Below are positions 1 through 5,273 of a DNA stretch of 10,351 bases, piece after piece. The notes beneath the pieces were generated by a model. That model was not told the origin of the DNA. It worked only from the letters and a program-made list of their open reading frames with translations, and did not search any database. The stretch's first letter is position 1. Each line of letters starts with the position of its first letter. Made by a program: the position numbers and the translations under genes. The stretch lies in the NCBI GenBank assembly GCA_014729495.1, contig WJJV01000031.1:1-10351 (forward strand), in the 5' to 3' direction. Origin of the DNA: Candidatus Woesearchaeota archaeon. Lineage in GTDB: Archaea; Nanobdellota; Nanobdellia; Woesearchaeales; UBA12501.

Positions 1-1
1 C

Positions 2-1000
2 AACAAAGCAGCCATGCCATTATATGATGCAATAATTGAACAAGAACCTAGCGCAGAAGCATATCATGGACGCGGTTGGACAAATTATTTCTTGAATCAT
101 CCAAGAAAAGCTATTAATGATTTTGCAGAAGCTATTGAACTCACACCTATAGGAAGAGAAGATGATAAAGACAATGAAAAAAGAAAAGAAGCTTTGTTCT
201 CTGATCAATATGAAAGACTAGCTGAATACCATTTCAGTAAAGGTCTAGCTCATAAAAAAATGAAGCACCTGAACAAAGCTTTTAAAGAAATGGAGACAGC
301 AAATAGTTTATATTTCTTATGCCAGCTTCAGGCAGTTACAAGAGAGGTGTCTAAAGTGGGAGACATGCTCGAAGAGCCTGATAGATTTGATGAAGCAGTC
401 AAAAATATGTTTGGTTATAATGGAAATACCAGTGTGTGCCAGAGAGCAGCAGAGAACACAAAATACCTTGATAGAAATCATCCAGCAGTCAATCTGCAGA
501 TGGCAGATATATCCGGAATGCGAGGAGATATTGATAAAGCAATAGAATACATGAAGAAAGCAACAGAATATGATCCTGAAAATGCAGTGAATCATAATAT
601 TCTTGGTAACCTGCATATTTCTCAATCAGAAGGAAGAGCAATCAATGAAGAGACTGTCAAGAACTATCTTGAACCGGCATTGATGAGTTTCACCAGAGCG
701 CATGTGAATGACTCCAAGAATCCAACCTACCTACTGAACAGGGGTCTGACACTCAGCATTTTAGGGCTTCAAGATGAGGCATTAGAGGATCTGGAAAAAG
801 CAAGACAGATAGATCCAGAGAATTCAGAAGCATATACTGCTTTAGGCCAGGTATTCCAGAGAACAGGCCATCATGATTCTGCAAGAATCAGGTATCATCA
901 GGCTATTAAGTTTGCAGACAAGAGCGATAATCCTGATTACCAGGAAAGTGTAGAACATGCAAGACAAGGTCTTGAAGAGATAGAACATATGTCACAGTGA
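2..1000 (+). CDS. TPR-repeat protein, 5' partial
   Basis: Tetratricopeptide-repeat protein, probably a protein-protein interaction scaffold; no enzymatic motif is visible. The frame is open to the left window edge and the first residues already read like the inside of a TPR, so the ATG at 14 is unlikely to be the true start. Counting from that ATG, helix-turn-helix TPR units occur at about residues 16-48 (EAYHGRGWTNYFLNHPRKAI), 68-99 (HFSKGLAHKKMKHLNKAFKE), 158-200 (a GDIDKAIEYMKKATEYDPEN block) and two tandem units at about 235-310 (DEALEDLEKARQIDPENSEA). The degenerate region at 100-157 may be a linker or worn repeats. It has no signal peptide in the visible part. It converges on the DNA glycosylase gene with only 6 nt between the two stop codons. 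Codon use is AAA/AGA/GAA-rich compared with the genes in the centre of the window. TPR assignment is solid; the partner and role are unknown. Confidence 0.88.
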   Translation, partial: NKAAMPLYDAIIEQEPSAEAYHGRGWTNYFLNHPRKAINDFAEAIELTPIGREDDKDNEKRKEALFSDQYERLAEYHFSKGLAHKKMKHLNKAFKEMETANSLYFLCQLQAVTREVSKVGDMLEEPDRFDEAVKNMFGYNGNTSVCQRAAENTKYLDRNHPAVNLQMADISGMRGDIDKAIEYMKKATEYDPENAVNHNILGNLHISQSEGRAINEETVKNYLEPALMSFTRAHVNDSKNPTYLLNRGLTLSILGLQDEALEDLEKARQIDPENSEAYTALGQVFQRTGHHDSARIRYHQAIKFADKSDNPDYQESVEHARQGLEEIEHMSQ

Positions 1001-1006
1001 GCTGAT

Positions 1007-1432
1007 TTATTTCTTTTCCCAATACTCAACTCTTCCTTTTACCTTTCTGAATAGAGGATTTAATTCTATTCTCTTTACATTAGAAATCTCTTTTGCTCTT
1101 TTTGGATCCCTTTTTCTCAGCTTTGCCTTGACGTGCTTGAACTCATACTCAATCTGGCCAGAAGTGACAGCAATCCTGGGATGCTCTGCTTTGACTATCT
1201 TCTTCTTGTCAAAGCAGTATCCTCTCATGCATGCCTCATCATAGATTGTCATGAGATAGAGATTGATTGCCCTGACTGGATTCTTTGCTTTCTTGAACCT
1301 GTCAAGCTGAGGATGGTTCCTGTAGTATCCTGTCTTTCCCTGCAGAACTATTTTTGCAAGCAGTGCCTCTCTCCACAAAGCCACAAGGCCTTTTGCATCA
1401 AGGTATTTCGGATGGATGCTCCATAATCTCAT
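1007..1432 (-). CDS. Pyrimidine dimer DNA glycosylase (T4 endonuclease V / Pyr_excise family)
   Basis: A 141-residue protein of the Pyr_excise family, recognised by its N-terminus (MRLWSIHPKYLDAKGLVALW), followed by a REALLA helix, a GYRNHPQL-like segment (YYRNHPQLDRFK, about 37-48) and a RGYCFDKKKI helix. T4 endonuclease V cuts the glycosidic bond of UV-induced pyrimidine dimers and nicks the abasic site, using its N-terminal amine and Glu23. Here Glu22 in WREALLA aligns with that glutamate. The length matches the phage enzyme. The start is the ATG at 1432, preceded by GGAG with a 6-nt spacer. It lies 24 nt downstream of the zinc-ribbon gene, so the two are probably one transcript, perhaps a small DNA-repair unit. 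T4 EndoV has Thr at position 2 after Met removal, whereas this protein has Arg2 after Met1 and one residue less before the glutamate, so which amine acts as nucleophile is not certain. Family call is confident; lesion specificity is inferred. Confidence 0.85.
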   Translation of the reverse strand: MRLWSIHPKYLDAKGLVALWREALLAKIVLQGKTGYYRNHPQLDRFKKAKNPVRAINLYLMTIYDEACMRGYCFDKKKIVKAEHPRIAVTSGQIEYEFKHVKAKLRKRDPKRAKEISNVKRIELNPLFRKVKGRVEYWEKK

Positions 1433-1438
1433 TCTCAG

Positions 1439-1442
1439 CTCC
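1439..1442 (-). promoter_or_regulatory. Shine-Dalgarno site of the DNA glycosylase gene
   Basis: GGAG on the minus strand, 6 nt before the ATG at 1432. It supports this start and internal translation within a two-gene transcript from the zinc-ribbon gene, which has its own leaderless-type start. Confidence 0.55.
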
Positions 1443-1456
1443 TGGATGGTTAACAG

Positions 1457-1858
1457 CTAATCATACATAAAGTCAAGCTCGTCAGACCTTACAGTTACCT
1501 CCTTAGGATCATTGTCCTTGCTTGCCCTTGACTTAATCTCCTCAAACTTTCTTGGATTATCATATTTCTTCTCTTTTGTCTTTATCTCAGGCTCTTTTTT
1601 CCTGTTTATTCTGCCTTCATTGAACTCAAGGCCTTTCCTGAAGTTTATGTTACCGCAGTTCTCGCATCTAAAATAAGGCCCGAACTTTCCTGAACAGGGC
1701 TCAAGGGATTCGCCACACACGCATCTCAGATCATCAAGGCTGAATTCCTTATGCTTCCTGCACACAGGAAGGCCCTGAGGATTCTGGAATGTGGCCTGCA
1801 CACCGCAGAAAGGGCACTTGTTTATCTTTGACTGGCCGTACTTCTTAGGGATTCTCAT
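1457..1858 (-). CDS. Zinc-ribbon protein with topoisomerase-type C4 finger
   Basis: A 133-residue protein with two predicted zinc sites. The first is formed by C15, C18, C33 and H36 (CPFCG ... CRKH). The second starts with CVCGESLEPC (46-55) and continues with GKFGPYFRCENCGN (57-70); this C-x-C ... GKFG-x-F-x-C-x2-C layout resembles the C-terminal C4 zinc fingers of type IA topoisomerases, which bind DNA. The last 50 residues are charged and look disordered (KKEPEIKTKEKKYDNP). It could be a DNA- or RNA-binding accessory factor. The start is the ATG at 1858: an AT-rich TATA-like box lies about 22-33 nt upstream, which makes the message nearly leaderless. The DNA glycosylase gene follows 24 nt downstream, so a role with DNA is plausible but not shown. 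I do not recognise a named family. Confidence 0.75.
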   Translation of the reverse strand: MRIPKKYGQSKINKCPFCGVQATFQNPQGLPVCRKHKEFSLDDLRCVCGESLEPCSGKFGPYFRCENCGNINFRKGLEFNEGRINRKKEPEIKTKEKKYDNPRKFEEIKSRASKDNDPKEVTVRSDELDFMYD

Positions 1859-1880
1859 GCCTATTCATTATTGCAGGTGC

Positions 1881-1892
1881 TTATTAAATTTA
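1881..1892 (-). promoter_or_regulatory. TATA-like promoter for the zinc-ribbon/glycosylase operon
   Basis: Reads taaatttaataa on the minus strand, 22 nt before the ATG at 1858 and inside the only 40-nt intergenic space. Archaeal TATA boxes sit about 26 nt from the transcription start, so the start would fall near the ATG itself and the message would be almost leaderless. Confidence 0.45.
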
Positions 1893-1898
1893 GTGTTT

Positions 1899-2705
1899 TC
1901 AGAATGCTGAGGATATATAGAATGCAAATCCTAACAGCATTGTCACGATATTGGCCAGAAGGGATATAAGGATTGATCTCTTGTAGCTTGTCCTGACAAA
2001 TGCTCTGACAAGGAATATTTCTGCAATAAAGACTCCCATTTCAATAAAAGAGAATACAGGAAAAAGAAGAATATAAATCAGAAGGGCAAGAGGGTATGTT
2101 AGGATATTCACAAAAAAGGAGTATTTCAGAGCGCTAAAGAATCCTTTTTCCAGCCTGTCCTTTGCAAGAGGCCATATTATAAGGGATTCAAGCAGCACTG
2201 TTGCAAGGAAAGCAAGGATGTAGATTACGAATATTGAATAATCCCTCTCTTTTACTGTTGTCTTCTCCAGCTCAAGCCTGTCATCGTCTATAGATATTAT
2301 TGTATACTGGTCTGTTATGCTTTTCACAGAGCTGAGGATTGAGACATAAGGAGAGGTTTTGATATGCACATCAGATTTTATGAATGCAGGACTATCCTCA
2401 AAGATGCCCGGTTCTTCTCTCCTGATACCAGACAGTATTGCCTGGTTATCCTTGCTAAGAGCATATATTGTTCCTGTATTGAATTTATAGAAGCTTGTGC
2501 ATCTGCCAGGAACTATCATCTCATACTTATTATATGCACCTCTCTGGTCAAGGATGAAGATATAATCAGGATACTCATCCATGTTTGTTATCTCAAAGCA
2601 ATGATTGATTCCTTTTGTGCCCACAGGAATAAGATCAGCATGAGCCAGTTGAGGAAGAAGCAATGCTATGAATATTATGACAAAGGGTAATATTCTTAAT
2701 CTCAT
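1899..2705 (-). CDS. Secreted-domain membrane protein with four C-terminal TM helices
   Basis: A 268-residue envelope protein of unknown function. Residues 1-23 form a clear signal peptide (basic MRLR, hydrophobic core, cleavage likely after AHA before DLIPVG). Residues 24-155 form an extracytoplasmic domain that opens with GINHCFEITN and DEYPDYIFI; its two cysteines, C36 and C69, could make a disulfide. Four predicted helices follow at about 157-181, 194-217, 219-237 and 244-265. Conserved-looking polar residues sit in the helices: NILTYPLALL, EMGVFIAEIF and SLLANIVTMLLG. This helix pattern with N-x2-T-x-P, paired Glu and a final AN motif resembles a recurrent uncharacterised bacterial/archaeal membrane module. 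I chose the ATG at 2705 rather than the in-frame TTG at 2720 because a TATA box lies 24-31 nt upstream of the ATG, too close to the TTG. Transport, sensing or adhesion are all possible. Confidence 0.75.
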   Translation of the reverse strand: MRLRILPFVIIFIALLLPQLAHADLIPVGTKGINHCFEITNMDEYPDYIFILDQRGAYNKYEMIVPGRCTSFYKFNTGTIYALSKDNQAILSGIRREEPGIFEDSPAFIKSDVHIKTSPYVSILSSVKSITDQYTIISIDDDRLELEKTTVKERDYSIFVIYILAFLATVLLESLIIWPLAKDRLEKGFFSALKYSFFVNILTYPLALLIYILLFPVFSFIEMGVFIAEIFLVRAFVRTSYKRSILISLLANIVTMLLGFAFYISSAF

Positions 2706-2728
2706 GACTCTGTATAACAAGCAGAGCT

Positions 2729-2736
2729 ATTTAAAT
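2729..2736 (-). promoter_or_regulatory. TATA box of the membrane-protein gene
   Basis: atttaaat-type box (aaaagatttaaatag on the minus strand), centred about 27 nt before the ATG at 2705. The spacing predicts a leaderless transcript and decides the start choice against the upstream TTG. Confidence 0.55.
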
Positions 2737-2783
2737 CTTTTCAAGACTTCAAATCAGATTATAATACAGAACTAACCGCTTAT

Positions 2784-3173
2784 TCACGCCTCAACTAATG
2801 CCTTCATTATCGGAGATTCAAGGTTATTCATTGTTATTGCAGCTGATTTCTCCTGATTCAGGGCGTGGATTATGATAAAAACAAGCATAGAATTGCCTTT
2901 GACAACAATTTTAAGCTCTACTTTGTCTATATTCTCAAGAATCTTTTTTGGTATGCCATACTCTCCGAGTATCTCAGATGCTTTCAGCACTTCAATTCCC
3001 ACTATCTTCTTGTCCTTGCTGAACTCAAGATGGAACTCTCCAACCACAACATTTGAGTAGATATTTGAGCCTTTCCTGCATATATAAAGCAGGTCATTTG
3101 ACTTATCATAATCAAATTCCAATTTCTTTATATAATACTCCTTTCTACTTCCTGTAATATTTGGCTGCTTCAT
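2784..3173 (-). CDS. DUF2283 protein, putative antitoxin-like partner
   Basis: A 129-residue protein whose first half matches the DUF2283 pattern: FDYDKSNDLLYI (about 20-31), GSNIYSNVVVGEFHLEFSKD, then the hallmark KKIVGIEVLKASEIL (about 55-69). DUF2283 proteins are small beta-rich proteins often encoded next to DUF4258/RelE-like genes and have been suspected to act as antitoxins. The second half (70-129) is longer than the usual domain, with ELKIVVKGNSMLVFIIIHALN, and is unassigned. The ATG at 3173 lies 29 nt inside the end of the DUF4258-like gene, so the two are translated from overlapping frames, typical of toxin-antitoxin pairs. It is the last gene of a leftward three-gene operon. Domain call is good; the antitoxin role is inferred from family context only. 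Confidence 0.78.
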   Translation of the reverse strand: MKQPNITGSRKEYYIKKLEFDYDKSNDLLYICRKGSNIYSNVVVGEFHLEFSKDKKIVGIEVLKASEILGEYGIPKKILENIDKVELKIVVKGNSMLVFIIIHALNQEKSAAITMNNLESPIMKALVEA

Positions 3174-3501
3174 CCTGTATCCTCTTCCTTATCTTAAAGA
3201 TGGTTATCAAATATAAAGATTTTGGTTTTATGCTAACAGGAATCTTGAATATCCTGTTCCTACTGAGCTTGAAATACAGGTCATGCACGTCCCTGTACCC
3301 TGGATTCTTTGATTCAGAAACACCGACAAGCACAAGCTTATCTGGATTGAGTATGTTCTTAACTACTTCTTTCCTGTCAATCTTCTGCCTTTCCAGCTTT
3401 AGGGTGAAATGAGACTCATTATATTCTATATCATCCCTCTTATACTTAATTAATATATTCCTGACTTTACTGACATTCTCTGTTCTCACCCTGTTCTGCA
3501 T
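3145..3501 (-). CDS. DUF4258-like RelE-fold protein, putative toxin
   Basis: A 118-residue protein resembling DUF4258: a histidine in IEYNESHFTLKLERQKIDRK (about 25-44) matches the family's 'H-x-R-x-R-x-I-s-x-eeV' segment, followed by VVKNILNPDKLV and, near the end, strands KIPVSIKPKSLYLITIFKI that match its 'l-x-v-v-T-v' core. DUF4258 belongs near the BrnT/RelE-type small ribonuclease folds; catalysis here is not demonstrated. The start at 3501 has GAGGT on the minus strand (3510-3514) with an 8-nt spacer, and that site overlaps the stop codon of the upstream regulator gene, which implies translational coupling. The DUF2283 gene overlaps its last 29 nt. Toxin-first order is less common than antitoxin-first. 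Family match is by eye and remote. Confidence 0.62.
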   Translation of the reverse strand: MQNRVRTENVSKVRNILIKYKRDDIEYNESHFTLKLERQKIDRKEVVKNILNPDKLVLVGVSESKNPGYRDVHDLYFKLSRNRIFKIPVSIKPKSLYLITIFKIRKRIQDEAAKYYRK

Positions 3502-3509
3502 ATAATATT

Positions 3510-3514
3510 ACCTC
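3510..3514 (-). promoter_or_regulatory. Shine-Dalgarno overlapping the upstream stop codon
   Basis: GAGGT (minus strand) shares bases with the TGA of the regulator gene (3513-3515), 8 nt before the ATG at 3501. The arrangement fits termination-reinitiation coupling inside the operon. Confidence 0.6.
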
Positions 3515-3980
3515 AAAACTCCTTATCAACAACATCAATGTAATCCTTGACCCTGCTCACGACTGTATGCAGAAGGTACTGCTCTACCTTTTCCTGGAAG
3601 ATGTTATTCAGGCTGTCATGCTCATTTATCCTGTACTTGTTCCTCACCTTCTCCACAAGGAACAGATCCCTGAGCCTTTTGAGCTGCCTTCTTATGTTTG
3701 ATGAAGCAACTCCGGATACTGCAAGACCTGTGTCATTCCTTGACTTTATCACAAGATCCCTTACCTCTTCTGAAGATAACTCTCTCTTCTCCTTCTTTGC
3801 TTTCAGCAGAATAAACAGAATGTCTACGATTATATCCCTTGAATCTCCTGGCTGCAGCAGTCCTGTTGAGAGGCACAGTTTCCTTACCAGGTCCCTATGC
3901 TCCAGGTTGAACGGCTTCTCATATTTCCTTAGGGTTATCTCAGCCAATGGTGTGTCCTTTGATATTATCTTGTTCTTCAT
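3513..3980 (-). CDS. Putative winged-helix regulator, first gene of the DUF4258/DUF2283 operon
   Basis: A 155-residue, mostly helical, basic protein. Residues about 50-70 (DSRDIIVDILFILLKAKKEK) and 72-92 (LSSEEVRDLVIKSRNDTGLA) look like the first helices of a winged helix, followed by a SNIRRQLKRLRDLFLVEKV recognition-helix/wing segment (about 97-115) and VRNKYRINEHD. The N-terminus (SKDTPLAEITLRKYEKP) is shared-looking in DPANN homologues as far as I recall. DNA binding is therefore likely, probably as a transcription regulator. The ATG at 3980 is preferred over GTG at 4016 or 3998: a TATA box (4003-4009) is centred 26 nt upstream, which predicts a leaderless message, and the upstream codons hold an AGGAGGTGA run. 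The TGA overlaps the SD of the next gene. An inverted repeat just upstream of the TATA box could be its own operator. Confidence 0.6.
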   Translation of the reverse strand: MKNKIISKDTPLAEITLRKYEKPFNLEHRDLVRKLCLSTGLLQPGDSRDIIVDILFILLKAKKEKRELSSEEVRDLVIKSRNDTGLAVSGVASSNIRRQLKRLRDLFLVEKVRNKYRINEHDSLNNIFQEKVEQYLLHTVVSRVKDYIDVVDKEF

Positions 3981-3994
3981 ACATACTAGTTTGC

Positions 3995-4005
3995 TCACCT
4001 CCTTT
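3995..4005 (-). promoter_or_regulatory. Strong anti-SD-complementary run overlapping the promoter
   Basis: AAAGGAGGTGA on the minus strand is an almost perfect complement to the archaeal 16S rRNA tail. It lies 14 nt before the ATG at 3980 and overlaps the TATA box of the proximal promoter. It can serve as ribosome site only on transcripts that start further upstream, for example from the distal promoter near 4120. Confidence 0.5.
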
Positions 4006-4009
4006 ATAA
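4003..4009 (-). promoter_or_regulatory. Proximal TATA box of the regulator operon
   Basis: TTATAAA on the minus strand (in context GGCTTATAAAGG), centred 26 nt before the ATG at 3980. The distance predicts transcription starting at the start codon. Confidence 0.5.
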
Positions 4010-4020
4010 GCCTCACATAA

Positions 4021-4039
4021 CACTGTCCAGTGTCCAGTG
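4021..4039. promoter_or_regulatory. Operator-like inverted repeat upstream of the regulator promoter
   Basis: CACTG-TC-CAGTG is a perfect 5-bp inverted repeat with a 2-bp centre (4021-4032), followed at once by another TCCAGTG half (4033-4039). It sits 12 bp upstream of the TATA box of the putative regulator gene, where a bound repressor or activator would touch the TFB/TBP site. Autoregulation is inferred. Confidence 0.4.
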
Positions 4040-4116
4040 ATTCAGCATAATGCCTCTCAAGGTCCTCAGATACCTGTATTCTGTACCATCCTTATGTCTA
4101 GTGGTATCTAAAAACC

Positions 4117-4123
4117 TTTTATA
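4117..4123 (-). promoter_or_regulatory. Possible distal TATA box of the regulator operon
   Basis: tctataaaagg on the minus strand. A start about 26 nt downstream would fall near 4095 and give a roughly 115-nt leader that contains the strong SD run at 3995-4005. The same bases could also be read as a plus-strand box, so direction is uncertain. The motif accactaga lies between box and predicted start. Confidence 0.35.
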
Positions 4124-4175
4124 GATGCTCAATGAACCCTGATTTTGCGAGGAGAATTGAGTTTTCAGCAAAATA

Positions 4176-4183
4176 TTTATAAA
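4176..4183 (+). promoter_or_regulatory. TATA box for the small membrane protein gene
   Basis: TTTATAAA within aaatatttataaatg. Transcription would begin near 4205, giving a leader of about 35 nt that carries the SD site at 4228-4233. Confidence 0.5.
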
Positions 4184-4227
4184 TGTTTTGAATTACAAGC
4201 AGGATATACCAATATATTATATATAAA

Positions 4228-4233
4228 GAGGTG
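4228..4233 (+). promoter_or_regulatory. Shine-Dalgarno of the small membrane protein gene
   Basis: GAGGTG, 5 nt before the ATG at 4239. Confidence 0.6.
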
Positions 4234-4238
4234 CTTAA

Positions 4239-4436
4239 ATGACAAACGGAACCTACTTTTACAGTCTTGTTAGCTTCATAGTACTATCTGTTGTGATCAT
4301 CCTTGTGTATATATTCTTATCATTGTATATGAAGAACATGTACTGGCATCTGAAGAAGCTGATTGACACTACAGATACCCAGCTGACCAGGATCGAGAGC
4401 AAGATTGACAAGCTCCAGAAAAAGAAGAAAAAGTAA
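4239..4436 (+). CDS. Small single-pass membrane protein with C-terminal coiled coil
   Basis: A 65-residue protein of unknown function. Residues 8-30 form one hydrophobic helix (SLVSFIVLSVVIILVYIFLS), followed by an aromatic-basic stretch (MKNMYWHLKK) and a heptad-like helix LIDTTDTQLTRIESKIDKLQ that ends in a run of five to six lysines. The positive charge after the helix predicts that the C-terminal coiled coil is cytoplasmic. Such a protein may anchor or oligomerise a partner at the membrane. It has a TATA box, a good SD and a normal TAA stop. The next gene, which also starts with a coiled coil, begins 32 nt downstream but appears to have its own promoter. Confidence 0.72.
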   Translation: MTNGTYFYSLVSFIVLSVVIILVYIFLSLYMKNMYWHLKKLIDTTDTQLTRIESKIDKLQKKKKK

Positions 4437-4438
4437 TA

Positions 4439-4448
4439 TTTTTATAAT
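4439..4448 (+). promoter_or_regulatory. TATA box of the HEPN/DUF4145 gene, doubling as T-rich terminator
   Basis: atttttataa is centred 26 nt before the ATG at 4469, so the message is probably leaderless. The T run follows the stop codon of the preceding gene by 2 nt and may also end that transcript. Confidence 0.45.
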
Positions 4449-4468
4449 TCTGCTTATTTATATTGATT

Positions 4469-5212
4469 ATGACCCTCAGCTCAAAGATAAGCAGATTAAG
4501 GAATTCTCTGGATGAGATTGAGAAGAAAGGCATTGACCTGTCCAAGAAGACAGACACTGCAAAGAGCTTCTATGATTTCAAGGAAAGGAAAGAAGGGTAT
4601 TACATAAGCTCATTTGAAGGCATGCTTAATGATCTAAAGAAGGATATAAACAGCATTGCAGCAGAATGCAAGGAAGAAGACGCAATTCTTGATCTGATAA
4701 TGCTTGTCAAGGACCTTGACAAGAGCAGGACAGAACCAAGCAGGATGAGAAGGATACTCAATGAGCTTGAGGGAAAGGCATCAAAGATAAAGCTTCCACA
4801 GAAGACTGACAAGGGCATGTCAATAGATATTCCAAGCTTGCCAGAGGAGATAAAAGAGGATATAACAGCAGATCTTTCAGAGATAGAGAAGTGCTTCAAT
4901 TCAGGATTGTACAGGAGCGCAACCATCCTCTGTGGCAGGGTGCTTGAGACAACCCTGCACAGGAAGTATTATGAGGCAACAGGAGTTGATATCCTTGAGA
5001 AGAGTCCGGGCATAGGCCTTGGAAACCTCATTGCAAAGCTGCGTGACAAGGATGTCAAGCTTGATCCTGCTATAACCCAGCAGATACATCTCATAAATAA
5101 TGTGAGGATATTCTCAGTCCACAAGAAGCAGGAAGCATTCATGCCATCACATGGCCAGGCAAATGCCATAATTCTTTATACTGTTGATGTTCTTGGTAAG
5201 ATGTGGAACTAA
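4469..5212 (+). CDS. Coiled-coil protein with C-terminal DUF4145/HEPN-like domain
   Basis: A 247-residue protein. Residues 1-110 are helical and rich in coiled-coil heptads (SRLRNSLDEIEKKGIDLSKK and MLNDLKKDINSIAAECKEED). After a linker (KLPQKTDKGMSIDIPSLPEE) the C-terminal 125 residues match DUF4145: an EIEKCFNSGLYRSATILCGR segment, LETTLHRKYYEATG, a GIGLGNLIAKL helix, and INNVRIFSVHKKQEAF. The last contains R-x4-H, the signature spacing of HEPN ribonuclease domains, although the residue after Arg is Ile rather than the usual polar residue. HEPN proteins include RNA-cutting toxins and non-catalytic scaffolds in defence and RNA processing. The ATG at 4469 is preferred over TTG 4463 from the TATA spacing. 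It lies between the small membrane protein gene and the ligase gene, and no antitoxin gene (MNT type) adjoins it. Confidence 0.7.
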   Translation: MTLSSKISRLRNSLDEIEKKGIDLSKKTDTAKSFYDFKERKEGYYISSFEGMLNDLKKDINSIAAECKEEDAILDLIMLVKDLDKSRTEPSRMRRILNELEGKASKIKLPQKTDKGMSIDIPSLPEEIKEDITADLSEIEKCFNSGLYRSATILCGRVLETTLHRKYYEATGVDILEKSPGIGLGNLIAKLRDKDVKLDPAITQQIHLINNVRIFSVHKKQEAFMPSHGQANAIILYTVDVLGKMWN

Positions 5213-5230
5213 ACAGTTTACAGCAAAACA

Positions 5231-5237
5231 TTTAAAT
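5231..5237 (+). promoter_or_regulatory. TATA box of the ligase/hydrolase operon
   Basis: TTTAAAT in acatttaaatgac. The predicted start is near 5260, right before the GAGGT at 5261-5265, so the leader to the proposed ATC start at 5274 would be about 14 nt. Confidence 0.5.
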
Positions 5238-5260
5238 GACTTGGCAGGACTCCAGAAAAA

Positions 5261-5265
5261 GAGGT
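5261..5265 (+). promoter_or_regulatory. Shine-Dalgarno pointing to a non-AUG start
   Basis: GAGGT ends 8 nt before the ATC at 5274, the same spacing seen for other SD starts in this window (8 nt at 3501, 7-8 nt at 7800 and 10270). No ATG, GTG or TTG lies in frame between the TAG at 5265-5267 and the GTG at 5319. Confidence 0.5.
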
Positions 5266-5273
5266 AGATCAGA

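Larger units (their letters stand above)
4017..4238. other. 222-bp divergent intergenic region
   Basis: No gene is evident. It separates the leftward regulator operon from the rightward membrane-protein gene and holds the operator-like repeat (4021-4039), an AGTGGT element (4097-4105), a TATA-like box at 4117-4123 of uncertain orientation and the rightward TATA at 4176-4183. I found no tRNA or clear structured RNA. A leftward leader from about 4095 could encode only a 7-codon peptide (ATG at 4089). Confidence 0.6.

Noticed and set aside
1133..1426. Plus-strand open frame opposite the DNA glycosylase gene
   Set aside because: Antisense shadow; the minus frame has a recognisable family, SD and operon context.
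3547..4020. Plus-strand open frame opposite the regulator gene
   Set aside because: Its serine/phenylalanine-rich composition is typical of the reverse complement of a lysine/glutamate-rich gene.
4016..4089. Leader peptide or small gene upstream of the regulator (7-codon ATG frame at 4089, or a longer frame ending at 4016 that lacks ATG at its start)
   Set aside because: Too short or without a plausible start; no SD or conservation evidence can be seen.
4017..4238. tRNA or structured RNA in the largest intergenic space
   Set aside because: No cloverleaf, T-loop consensus or long stem found; only short inverted repeats and promoter elements.
4157..4290. Plus-strand frame from a TTG at 4157 after a GAGGAG-like site
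   Set aside because: It runs through the TATA box and SD of the small membrane protein gene, overlaps that gene out of frame, and gives a low-complexity peptide.
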